In this document: one piece after another, positions 31,779 to 42,627 of the stretch
Layout of the letters: every line of letters begins with the position of its first letter
Position numbering within the stretch: position 1 is the stretch's first letter
NCBI RefSeq assembly: GCF_020080835.1
Contig: NC_058158.1
Coordinates: 19,554,430-19,618,429, forward strand
Direction: 5' to 3'
Length of the DNA stretch: 64,000 nt
From: Cotesia glomerata
Lineage: Eukaryota > Arthropoda > Insecta > Hymenoptera > Braconidae
Translations under genes and position numbers: made by a program
The notes under the pieces: model-generated
Databases searched by the model: none
Told to the model about the DNA's origin: nothing
Seen by the model: the letters and a program-made list of their open reading frames with translations, nothing else

Positions 31779-32352
31779 ACTGTCCGTAACTACCATTTAG
31801 TCACCTATTCAGACCTGACTGAGCAAACGCTACCGTCCATCTTACGGTAAATAACAAATAAATTGTAGTTAAATTTGTCATATAGACAAGTCAATGACGT
31901 AGTCATGGATAAAACGTCGTGGATACAATGTCGCTGGATTTCGTGACGTATATCCAATTATTCGTCACTAGCATCGATGGCCACGGAGCGAATAAGGCAC
32001 AACCTCACACGCTTCGCGCTATAAGGCGTGCAATACTGTAATAAAAGCCAATGCTACCAACATAAAAATTGTACTTACATAAGCAAGAAATCTAGTCAAT
32101 CTCGTGGTCAAGAGAATTTTGGAAAAAATCAATATCTCAGAAACGGGTGATCAAAAAAATTTGAAAAAATCCATGAAGGTGTTCTTTGACGGTATCAAAA
32201 ACATATAAAATTTTCAAAAAAATTGGACAGGTTGACCTAAAAAAGTAGCCGATTTGGTATGAAATGCCTCATTAATTTATATTATATTTATTAAAGTATA
32301 TAATTTTAAAATCAAAAACAGAAAATTTAATTCATTTTATCACAATAAGTAT

Positions 32353-32414
32353 TATTATTATTATTATTTATTTATTTAATTAGCTATGAAGTCGAAACTC
32401 CTTGCGGCCATCCA
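32353..32414 (-). mobile_element. LINE 3' tail fragment
   Basis: On the minus strand GGATGGCCGCAAGGAGTTTC leads into AATTAAATAAATAAATAATAATAA, the typical 3' end of an insect non-LTR element. Only the tail is recognisable. Confidence 0.5.
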
Positions 32415-33613
32415 AAATTGAGTGTTCTCTACTCAGCGTTCTCGCGCGAGACAAGATGGCTGACGCTCTCGCTCAGTCTTGCGCCTCTGTCGCAAGTTTT
32501 TGGTGTAATTTTTTTCTCTGACAAATTTTTACAAGTTTTTTTATCTACTTTGAACTAAATGGTTTTACTTAATATTATACTGATTTTAATGATAATTCCT
32601 GACTCTAGCTTTATTTAAATTATGACAAATACTAAATAATGCGCCAAATAATTTACCGCGTGATTTTTTAATGTTGAATAAATTCCTGACTCGAATAATT
32701 TAAATTTGACAATTTACTTAACTTCATTTTTTCCTGGCTTAAGCCGAATTATTAACTAACGAGTACCAATAAATCAAAATTTTCACATGGCCTTGAAATC
32801 TGAGATTAATAAACCGAATTAAATTCCTGGTACTATTAACTCCGACTGCCTACGTGTAAAATTTATAACCTAACATGGACTAGTTAAACTTTCTGAACAA
32901 ATTAATTAATAACCCGAAACAGTTCCTGGTGTTATTAATTATTTATTTTATAATTGATTCCAAATTTAATACTTAAAATCTAACGATTGTGACCGAGCAC
33001 GAAATGGCGGTGACCTTCAGCCGATATGTTGCCTGGCTGACGCCGCAGACCCGAGAGATAATTAACTCGTTATTTGTACCTGGAGTTTTTTTTTTTAATT
33101 TACTTGCACTCCCTCGGTGAGCTGCAACTCCTTGTCTTCGGGTACTGATATGAATTCTCCCTTAGTGAGGTAGTCTTGAGTTGGCGGCAAAACTCTGGTC
33201 ACAATCACTCGCTCTCTGGATATTTATATAGCCTGTAACCGCAAATCAGTATTAGAAATTATCACAAATTAAAATTAATTTAACCAAGCTGGCATTCAGC
33301 CTAGCAAGCATTAACAAAATGTTATCGCTTCGTTCCACGTTAGACAAGCAGAATAAAAATAATAACCTTAGCTGGATATTTTAGAAAAATTTGCATGTCG
33401 TCCAGTCAAGCCACACAGTCACAATGAGTATTACCAAATTTTGTTCTTCCTTTCTTGCTTCCTCTGCTCTCCCTACCACTACGCCGGCTTCTCCATCTGG
33501 GGCCTTTCTCACTAGCTCTAAACGAGCTTTAGATCACAGTGCACTGTGACCTGTCGATAAATTACTGGGTACCGAAATAGGGAAATTTACCGGGTAACGA
33601 TCACTCCGTTACA
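32415..33613 (-). repeat. Dispersed repeat family 2, copy B
   Basis: Matches 8205-9530 in the same orientation (GAGACAAGATGGCTGA, TTTGTACCTGGAGTTTTT, GAGCTGCAACTCCTT, TATCGCTTCGTTCCACGTTAG). On the minus strand it starts TGTAACGGAGTGATCGTTAC at 33613, an LTR-like start. No coding sequence, no proven partner LTR. Confidence 0.7.
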
Positions 33614-34498
33614 ACATCATGGGATTTAATAAATATTTATGACCAGTTAATAAATTTTTCATTCAATACGATTAATTAAATGTTAATAAATATTTGTTAA
33701 CAGTTTACAAATATTTATATAAAATCAAAAGCAAAAATAGCAATTTTCTTTTAACATTTTTTATAACCCGATAGCTGGAATACATGATAATAGCTCAAAT
33801 CACTGAATAAATTAACGTTTTTAATATTAAAAAATGTGAAAGATAATTATGAGCTGTGATAGAATTCATAATGTTACAATAAACGTTATTATAATGTAAT
33901 ATAATTAACCCTGTTGAAAAACTCCAATAAGATTCCATCAAAAGCGACAAAAGCCACTTAGAAACTAATAAAATTTATGGGTTTCTATGTGGCTTTTGTC
34001 GCTTTTAATGGGATCCTATTGAAAATTCCAAACAGGGAATGCAAATAATTTATAAAGATGATTTTTGTTTATAAGCAATCTTCATATCATATGACATTGC
34101 AAGTTTAACAAATTCACTCAACAAAATATTTTTTATCTCTTAATAAATATTTGTTAACTATTAATAAATACTTAGTAACTATTGATAAATGTACTTTTCT
34201 ACCTAATGAATATTCATTGAATGTTAAAAAATATTTATTAACTCTAATAAATTGAATAATTGTTTTCAAACAAATTAAATTTCTAATAGTTAATAAATCC
34301 TTTTATCAGTTTACATATCATTATAAATAATTCTCTATAATCATATAAAATTATCTATGATTATATATAACTGTATGTAATTGTATATGATTATATGTAA
34401 TTAAAAAATATGCTGCATCTAATAATATATTATTATACAATTACAAATAATCATGTATAATTATATGTGTGATATATAATTATTAGGGTGTGACAAAA
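33614..34498. other. AT-rich sequence with TTAATAAATATTT motifs
   Basis: Variants of GTTAATAAATATTTGTTAAC recur many times (33640-33720, 34135-34200, 34240-34300). Otherwise featureless apart from the hairpin at 33909. Confidence 0.5.
33909..34037. mobile_element. 129-bp near-perfect hairpin (mini-MITE)
   Basis: CCCTGTT...CAAAAGCGACAAAAGCCACTTAGAAAC pairs over about 57 bp with GTTTCTATGTGGCTTTTGTCGCTTTT...AACAGGG across a 15-base loop (longest perfect core AAAAGCGACAAAAGCCAC). Smallest complete inverted-repeat element in the window. Could also fold as an RNA hairpin if transcribed. Target duplication unclear. Confidence 0.85.
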
Positions 34499-36326
34499 TG
34501 TAACTTCCTTGATGGACCTCTAAAAATTGATATTTCAAGTTCTGCTTTTAAGAGGAGTTGTGTTTGGGCATTTCCTGACATATTTTGAGCATTAAGGATT
34601 TATTCTATTTTATTAAACGTTAAATAAAACAATTTAACAACTTTAATCACACACTCACTCATGCTATAATTAACTTATTAACTAGTGACGCGGAGAAGTT
34701 AACTGCGAGTCAACTATATTTACAAAGATATCTTTTCAAACGACGAATCGATGACTAGTTGGGATGTTCTAACAAACGGTCTCCCACACCTGTCCTAAAC
34801 TAGTGGGCTTTTTCTAGCAAACGGTCTCCCACACCCGTCCCAAAGCTAACTTAAAATTACAAGTCCACCGAACGACTGAACAAAACTAACTCCACACACT
34901 TTTAACTTGATTTTAAGTCCACAGGACTACCAATACTTATGACACTATTAATACTCTCTATCACACATTACATGTACAAATCTCACACTCACTGAATTTA
35001 CTTAACTTTTATTTTTAAAAATTTATCACAAAATTTAGTTCAAGAAAATTTATTACAATAATTTCAACTTGGAGATTAAAGTCATCAGCTAGCAATTAAA
35101 TTATAAAATATTTTCACGACTAATAATTTAATTCCCAAAGATCTAAACTAAAATCTGACGCATGAATTTATTCAAAATAAATCATAAATTTAATACTCAA
35201 AATTAAATAAATTCTTAAAAATATTCGATGTAAATTTAACTAAATATTCCCAGACTTAATATCCACGCTGGTAAATAAATTCTAAGAATTTTGTCAATGA
35301 TGAAATTAAATTATTAGAATAAAATCAAGAATTTAAGTTCAATATGTAAAAATAACCACGTGAAATTTTCCGGTTGAATAAATAATTATTTAATGATTCA
35401 TCCCAAAATTAAAAATAAATTAGCGAAAAATTATCCACAGGTAAATCAGTCTCAAACGCGCTGAAATCTCAATAAATAAATTTTCAATAAATAATATAAT
35501 TTTAAATAATTATTTTCTTGTAATAAATAATATTAATAATAATAATCCAATCATTCATAATAAACTATCGAGTAAAATATTAGACAAAAATTTGCGCACT
35601 CGAAATGGACACCAATACTCGTTAGTGCGTAGTAAATTTTGACCTTGAGTACGAATTAACTGCGTTGTACAATTCAACCAACGCTTGACTAGTCCGTGAG
35701 AAGACAATAGAAATTTCTCGAAGATTTCTCTATTCGGTTTTAATTTATTAAATAAAATATATACAACTCAACCGATTTTTCAGATATTCAAAAATTATTA
35801 ATAATTAATCGAGTAAATTGATTGTTCAAATAAATTCTCACGACAATTTACACCACAAGGTCTTTGAGTAGTCCTCGAGTAAAAATCCCCTTGAGGGCCA
35901 CTCACACTGACTAACGGATATAAATCAATTTCAATTAATTATTGAATTATTATTAATTAATCAGGAATAGAAAATTAATCAAAAATAAGTCATTAAAAAA
36001 ATGAGAGAAGTAGTGAAATGAACCGAGTATAAACCCCGCGGTTCATTCACGGAGAAAGTTCTCGTACCTGGTGAATTTTGTAATAGATGAAGCTCCCTTG
36101 AATCTTTGGAAAAAGATGGGCTTCCTGCCGGGAATCTTCTCCGTGTCACTATTGTTCCACTCTTAACTACTTCTGCCGGTTTCACGCGTTCTGCTTCCCA
36201 CGTAAACCCCAAAATACGCCCACTTACTCACTAATTAGGTTTCGAAGACCGAGACGTGCCAGTGCTGCGTCGAAATATAATCGATATCTGATTTCTTATC
36301 GACCTAGGGTAAATAACCATGTTACA
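34499..36326 (-). mobile_element. Solo LTR candidate, 1.8 kb
   Basis: On the minus strand it starts TGTAACATGG at 36326 and ends GGAAGTTACA at 34499, so TGTAAC and GTTACA make a 6-bp inverted terminus as LTRs often have. AATAAA-like signals occur near the 3' end (about 34600-34625). A duplicated phrase, ACGGTCTCCCACACC, occurs at 34779 and 34821. No target duplication or relative within the window was seen. Confidence 0.4.
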
Positions 36327-36417
36327 ATCAGCTCACATATTGCAGCTTATATTCGCTTATAATTATTCAGAACGTTGAAAATAATAACTATTAATTGGAA
36401 TCGTAATTTTTTTACAG

Positions 36418-36571
36418 ATATAGCTTCAGCTATACCTACGTCTCAAGAAGAAGCCTTCAGTACTCAAAATGATACACTAATTACTTCGGAGGAAACGATG
36501 ACAAAATATTCAATGACGACATCTTCTTATATGAATAGATCAACGACTGAAATTAACGTCATAGACTATAG
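36418..36571 (+). CDS. Possible host internal exon
   Basis: A pyrimidine-rich tract ending TTTTTTTACAG precedes a 154-nt open segment followed by a GTAATG donor. The frame encodes a Ser/Thr-rich, low-complexity peptide (PTSQEEAFSTQNDTLITSEE, then TMTKYSMTTSSYMN). This resembles an extracellular linker and differs in composition from the surrounding repeats. No neighbouring exon was identified, so it may be chance. Confidence 0.3.
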
Positions 36572-36599
36572 GTAATGTATTGAATTACGTATTACGATA

Positions 36600-37259
36600 A
36601 GCGGTGTGGTTTAAGAAGGTTCATGCGAATCTAATGTAAGAAATAATTTCTAACTTGAAGCTTCAGAATTAAATATACGTATAAATAAATACGTCATTTA
36701 TCTTATCCCAAAATTTTAAGAAGATTTACCGTTTAGTAAGTTAGATATTAAATTTTAAAGCACTTTTTTTATCACCTTATAAACGGGCGTTTATGTTGAA
36801 CAAACTTCAATCGAGACTTTAATTATTTATTCCAATACTATCCTTCAATCTTTAACTAACGAATAAGTGACATTCGGTAGCCAAAATTGAAGTAGATTTC
36901 TTACTTGAAAAAATCACAACACTATGAATACAAATACTTCAATCACAATGATGAAATCTCTTCTCCATAAGTTAAAACGAATGCAATAGTAAGTAAGACC
37001 ATTCGGCAGCCAAGATAGAAGTAGATTTCATTTGATTAATTATCAATCAAATGTACAATTAAACTTTAACGCATGATTTTTAATGTAATCATTACAATAA
37101 AATTTTTCTAATAAAACAAATAAAATAAAAATTTCATAAAACGAATGTGATAGAAAATTTCATAATTGGCATAGCGGAATAGGACATAATTTCGAGCCTA
37201 CACATATGATATGATAGTCAAATTTAAGCTCATTTAAAGTGCTTTCAAATGCAATTTAC
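36600..37259. other. Unassigned AT-rich sequence
   Basis: Two related phrases (ACATTCGGTAGCCAAAATTGAAGTAG near 36870 and CATTCGGCAGCCAAGATAGAAGTAG near 37010; compared in part) suggest an old tandem duplication of about 140 bp. No gene. Confidence 0.4.
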
Positions 37260-37397
37260 AAAGATTTAATAAGTCATCCCACACAAAAGTTATTCGAGTA
37301 AAAACGTGAAGAAATATGAATTTTTGTGATTTTGAAAATTTTGAAATCCTGGCATTTCTGAATTACTTGACGGATTAAGCTCATCTTCAAGTGTATG

Positions 37398-37480
<83 letters not shown>
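37260..37480 (-). repeat. (TA)n plus attached dispersed repeat, copy 2
   Basis: Inverted relative of 7178-7450. The unique part (37270-37400) and a (TA)n tract (37407-37480) are joined in the same order when read on the minus strand. Confidence 0.7.
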
Positions 37481-37482
<2 letters not shown>

Positions 37483-37499
37483 CCCAAAATAAATAAAAA

Positions 37500-38120
37500 A
37501 GGCCCAAAAAACCGATTACTTTTTTTTTAGTCTCGAAAAATCATGTAATTACGGGAAAGCGGAGGATCAGGTTTTGGTCTTGATATCTCAATTAAAACGT
37601 GGAAATATCATTATTAATGTGAACTAGAAATTTATTTATACAATATATACTTAATATTTATTTAATATGTCAGTGGATTGTCTTAATAAAAGCGGATAAG
37701 TTAATGAATACGTATGTAATAAAGCGAAGCCGGTTGACATGTGGTTGAACACACAGCCGGCACTGAGAAGGCACTGAATTACTGCAAAAATAACACAAAT
37801 TAACTGTAACAAAATCAAGAATACTTAAGCACAATTTATTAAGACGGATTAATAATCAATTAAACGGAAGAGCGGTATTTTATAACTTCAGCGAATTAAT
37901 TTAGCAGGATAGCGAATCGTTAGACTCAATAACGGTGCAGTAAAAGATTATAATCATAATGCGTCTTCTTCCTCGTTGACTTAGGGAAAAAGGCTGATTG
38001 CGCATGCCTGCGGAGCGATCAGCCAATCACAAGTTCGAGACATGGCGTGATCGGTCAAGCTCAGTTTTGCGCAGACGGTTAGTTTAAGCGGGAACTAGCG
38101 ATTGACAGGTGCGGCTCGTG
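37500..38120. other. Unassigned; junction with LINE 3' end
   Basis: No gene recognised. 37970-38120 is GC-richer (GCGCATGCCTGCGG) and adjoins the LINE 3' end. Its counterpart beside LINE copy 2 is different sequence, so the LINE ends or was cut near 38120. Confidence 0.4.
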
Positions 38121-38256
38121 AATACTAAACGACGCTAGCGCCCCTACCCACTAAACCCTAAACCCCTTTTCCTCTTTCCCCTAATCCCTCATGGAAACCG
38201 CCGTTAGGCATTACTTCGTGAGGGGAGGATCTAGCTACTGCTCTTTCTTCTGGTAG

Positions 38257-40236
38257 CTAAGGTGTTATTTTACCTTTCTTCTGGTTGTTGTCATTTGCTC
38301 TTCTTCTTTCGATGGAACGCAAGTCTATGAGGACTTCTGTTGCAAATGTGCTGATGGCGTTCCAGGAGGCTCTTGATGACAACATTGCTTCTACTATTGT
38401 CTCTGGTTGGATTTTCTTCTTTAGGATCAGCTCCAGCTCATCTCGCTGTGGGTAAAATCGTGGGCACTCAAAGAAAACGTGCTCCGCGTCTTTATTGATT
38501 CCTGGGCAGGACGGGCACTCCGGTGAATCATCACGCTTGAAGCGGTGAAGATAGGTCCGAAAATATCCATATCCTGACAACAACTGCGTCAGATACTAAT
38601 TGACCTCGCCATGACTTCGGTTTAGCCAAACGTTGATCTTCGGTATGAGACAGTGTGTCCATCTCCCTTTTTTTGCGGCGTCCCACTGCGATTGCCATCG
38701 TGCGATGCTGTTCTGCCGTTCTTTAGCTGTGAGTTCCTCGGCACTTTGTGCGGTTGCCCTCTTTCGTTGGTTAAGGTTCCGTCTTTCCTCAGCTAGGACT
38801 CTGAGCGGCAAAATTCCGGAAATGACACACACTGCTTCCTCTGATATTGTTCGAAAGGCGCTGGCTACTCTTAGCGCGCTCAGTCGGTAAACTGGACATG
38901 CTTTCCTCCATGATTCTTGGATCTCAAGTGCGTCGGCCCAAATGGATATACCATATGTGAGGACCGATATATCTACTGATAATAGCAATGACCTCCTTGT
39001 CTGCTTCGGGCCACCGATGTTGGGCATCAATCGTACTAGGTTGGCTACTACTGCTGATGCTTTGGCGGTCACGTGTTCAACTTGTTGTTTGAAGTTAAGT
39101 CGGGCATCGAGCATCACTCCCAGATATCGAATGAATGGTTGGGATGTGATTTCTTGGTCTCCGACGTTTAGATTGATCGTTTCCACCACTTTTCTGATAG
39201 TGATAAGTACAGCCTCGGTCTTCTGTTTAGCCAGTTGTAGATTTACTGTGTCCATCCACTGGTTAATTCGCTCAAAGGTGATAGCGAACATATGTTTTAT
39301 CTCATCAAGATGTTTGGCGACGATTACTACGGCTACGTCGTCCGCGTACGCTACCAGTTTGACATTTCTTGGTAGTTTCAGCCTCAGCAATCCGTTGTAC
39401 ATGACATTCCAAAGAAGTGGACCGAGAACAGAACCCTGCGGTACACCTCCAGTAACATCATACTCCTTTGGACCATTCTTCGTGTCATATCTCAGGACTC
39501 TATCTGTGAAGTAGCTAGCGACTATCATTCGTATGTATCCTGGTATGTTCATCTCTTGAAGGGCTTGCATGATGCAATCCCAGTTGGCGGAGTTGAAGGC
39601 ATTTTTTATGTCTAAAGTTGCCCTTTTTTTATGTCTAAATATTGCCACCAGGCAATATTTCTTCGTTCCCCCCTTCCATCTGGTACCGGCGATTGCGTCT
39701 TTGGCTATACCGACAACCAGGTTGATCGCGTCCAGGGTTGATCGTCCTTTCTGAAATCCGTACTGATTGTCTGCTAAGAGTGGATCGACAACTGCTTCTA
39801 TCTTTTGGTGGATTATACGTTCTAGTTTCTTACCGGCTGTATCCAGCATGCAGAGTGGACGATAAGATGACGGTTCTTCTGGTGGCTTTTTCCCTTTAGG
39901 AAGTAGTACCAGCCGTTGTTGTTTCCACTTTCGAGGAAAAATCCCTTCCTTCACGCAGATGTTGTAGACGTCGAGGAATAACGCTGGCGCTGCTTTAATA
40001 GATGTTTTCAAGGCAATATTAGGGATTCCGTCCAATCCCGGTGCTTTATTATTCCCGACGCGGTTACAAGCTTCCATCAGTTCTTCTTTCGTGACAAGTG
40101 GAATATCATTCAGTTCGTCCTGTGTCAACAGATAGTTGAAAACGCGCTGTCGTGGAAACAGCGCAGTCACGATCTTCTGTAAGAGTTGAGACACGTAGGA
40201 GACGGCATTGGCTGATATTTCAGGTGTGCCATGACT
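38257..40236 (-). pseudogene. Waldo-like ORF2, reverse transcriptase and C-terminal zinc knuckle
   Basis: Reverse transcriptase motifs in order: NKAPGLDGIPN, SYRPLCMLDTAGK, NQYGFQKGRSTLDA, TLDIKNAFNSANWD (first catalytic Asp), TGGVPQGSVLGPLLW, and VAYADDVAVV (catalytic Asp pair). A thumb region and the R1-type segment LTYGISIWADALE follow. A TAG at about 38594 replaces the Tyr of the VNYYLTQ seen in copy 2 and separates the C-terminal part with the zinc knuckle CPSCPG...HVFFEC. A duplicated TTTAGACATAAAAAA near 39620-39650 inserts a few extra residues before the catalytic Asp. The enzyme would copy RNA at a nicked target. The endonuclease half lies beyond the LTR. Confidence 0.93.
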
Positions 40237-40240
40237 ACCT

Positions 40241-41580
40241 TGTGAAGAAGGTATTATGAGCGGGGAGGCGGAGGAGTGTGACGAGCGACGGCACCGTGGG
40301 CCTCATCGACGGACCGAGCAAGCTACCGCTACCGCGACCGCGTCAACTGCCCGTGCTACGGCATTTATGTATTTAGTTTTAGTTTTGTTTATGAGTTGAA
40401 TGATTTTGTTAATTATTAAATATTATTGGTTATTATTATTTTTATTTGTTATTAATTAATTAATAATCATTGGAACCGACGTTGAAAAGTAAGAAAAAAA
40501 GGATTTTGTTAGTTCGCCATCGTCGCGATAGATGGCGTCGCTTGTTCGCTCGCAGTAAAAATCACCGAGCTAATATAAGCGGAACCGCGTCGTGATAATT
40601 TTTTTTCTTTTAAAGAACAAAAATTGACTTTATCTGAAATTAATAATTGATTGAAATATTTCTAATAAATTCGAAATATCCAATTAATAATTAATTTCTA
40701 GGTCCCAGCGACTATTTAGTATAGGAAAATAATTTTACGAAAATTATTTACTTCTTATAAAAATTATTTTCTAAGTGTCGTGGATGAATTAGTATGAAAA
40801 TGTAATTTGAATGAAATTAATGAAATCTGTTGAATTGATTGAACGAATCTAATATTTAATTTCGGAAATTTGAATAAAAAAACTTAGAAACTTTCGGGGA
40901 TTTCCCGAAGTTCGACGGCGAGCGATAGGTGGCGATATTTCGCCAATAATTTTCGCTGTTAATAATAATTTTCGGGTTGATAAAGCCCGAAAATTATCCG
41001 CCGTTGAGCAACCTTTCTCTGGGTTTAATTTTCTTATCTGGAGACTTCTGGCCAAGGAAATTGAAGAGAGTTCTCTCTACCTGGTGCGGACTACCACAGG
41101 TAAGTGAACTTATCTACCTAAGAGTGAAGGCGACTCTCCACCTGGAGGCCTTCAGCCAAAAGGTGGCAACCACAGCCGAGTAGGTGAGGGAAAGGTGGAT
41201 TTTATTCACACTTCCTTTAGGAATCGCGAAGTAGGGCCTGCGGGGCGGCACTAGTCACCCGTCAGGAGCTGGGCACCAGAGGGCCGCCGAAAGGAAATTA
41301 GCGACGCGATTTTGTGAGCGACGGGAGTATGATTTTACCGACGACGGTAAATGGAAATAGTATACGACGTGTATGAGTGGGTTCAGTTTGGTTATTCGCC
41401 GTTTTCTTTGTAAAATGTTTAACGTTTTGTTTATTAGAATAAAAAGGTTCTGTTTTTGATAAATATAATTTAATTTTCGAGTTTAATTAATTTAGATTTA
41501 CCCTCGTTAGAATCCTGGACACCGGCGAGCTTAAATCGAGCCGGGGGTAAAAGAAAATATGTCAAAAAGTACCCGTTACA
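40241..41580 (+). mobile_element. Solo LTR with perfect ACCT target duplication
   Basis: Starts TGTGAAGAAGG and ends CCCGTTACA; ACCT lies at 40237-40240 and again at 41581-41584. The 4-bp duplication fits Ty3/Gypsy integrases. It is in the opposite orientation to the LINE ORF2 it interrupts. The same family, inverted, is at 4727-6223. AATAAA occurs at about 41440. No internal region remains, so it arose by LTR-LTR recombination or was lost to it. Confidence 0.92.
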
Positions 41581-41584
41581 ACCT

Positions 41585-42627
41585 TGAAAGGTCTACCTCA
41601 CAAGTCTTTGTCAACCTTGTTGATAAGCTATTACCAGCAGTTCTTCTTGCTATCCTTGATGGCTTTGTTTAAATGTCGACGAGCTTTCTTGTATTCTGCG
41701 ACTAGTTCCGCTGAGTCAGGCCGCCGATAACCACGCTGAGATATTCTTCTTTTCTTTAGACACTCTTTCCGTAGGAAGCTGATGTGTTCGTTCCACCAGT
41801 GCACCGAAGGTCTTTGGTTCATGCTCCGTTTACGGGGCATGCAGATGTCGCAAGCCTGGGTCACTCTCTTCATCAAGTCCTTGGTCATTTCTTCTGCAGA
41901 TCCAGTAGTAAGCGGTTCACTATTTAGGGCAGCTGCTAGAGCAACTGGGTCAAAGGATTTCACCTTCCACCCAACGATGTCACGTTTCTTAGCCGGTCTT
42001 CTAGGATTCTGGTCCTTTGATACTTCCCAGAGAATCGCATTGTGATCGCTGGACGTGTATATCTCCATCACCTTCCAGTCGTAGTTTCCTCTGATGAGGC
42101 TGCTGCTGACAAAAGTAAGATCCACAATAGAACTTGCGTCTCCTTTAGTGTACGTCGGCCCATCGCCGCTGTTTAACAATACTACATCTAACGTAGAAAA
42201 AGCTTCCAGTAGTTCTTTACCTCGAGCGTTGGTGTGTTTGCTGCCCCATTCCACTGCCCAGACGTTGAAGTCTCCAGCTATTGCCACTGGGTAGTACTGC
42301 TTCGCGTCCTCCGTCAGTCGATCCAGAAAGTCCATGAATTCAACAATAGTGAGGCTAGGTGGTGCGTAGCAGCTGTAAAAGCGGATGCCATCTACCGATG
42401 CTGCTACAAAGCCGGCGCTGCCATTGTTAACGACACTCTGGAAGGGGAGCTTGCGACAGGACCATATGACAGCTTTTGTGGTGCAGTCGGTTTCCCATGG
42501 TTGGCCGCCGAAGTGTTTATACGGTTCCGATATAAGCACAAGGTCAAGCTTCTGTTCACGTACTGTCTGCATGAGCAAATCATGTACCGCCTCACAGTGG
42601 TTGATGTGGTAGCTGCAGTATTCTCAT
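41585..42627 (-). pseudogene. Waldo-like ORF2, apurinic-type endonuclease
   Basis: ORF2 starts at ATG 42627. ATGA is shared with the last codon of ORF1, a start-stop overlap typical of R1-type elements. A frameshift a few codons in leaves the long open stretch 42578-41631. It has the endonuclease motifs LVLISEPYKH, SGFVA-type core (GSAGFVAASVDG), VAIAGDFNVWAVEWGS, and YTSSDHNAILWEV with the catalytic Asp-His. Just before the LTR the frame reads NCW then TAA TAG and later TGA, so it was already decaying or decayed after insertion. The endonuclease would nick the CA/TG target. Confidence 0.9.

Larger units (their letters stand above)
29675..32352. mobile_element. 2.7-kb fold-back element with ~240-bp arms
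   Basis: Left arm 29675-29915 and right arm 32105-32352 are inverted copies. Both contain GGCATTTCATACCAAATCGG, AACACCTTCATGGATTTTTT, and a GTTTCTGAGATATTGATTTT phrase. A second, shorter inverted pair (CCACGAGATTGACTAG at 30970, its complement at 32095) lies inside. The core has no transposase. It carries two tRNA-like sequences on the minus strand, both associated with CCGTCCATCTTACGG. The right end is followed by a LINE tail. Confidence 0.8.

Noticed and set aside
38150..38170. CCCTAAACCCTAAACCCC-like sequence resembling telomeric repeats (also at 45785)
   Set aside because: It is a short conserved part of the LINE 3' UTR in both copies, not an array.
38942..39514. 190-codon plus-strand frame
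   Set aside because: Shadow of the minus-strand reverse transcriptase frame.
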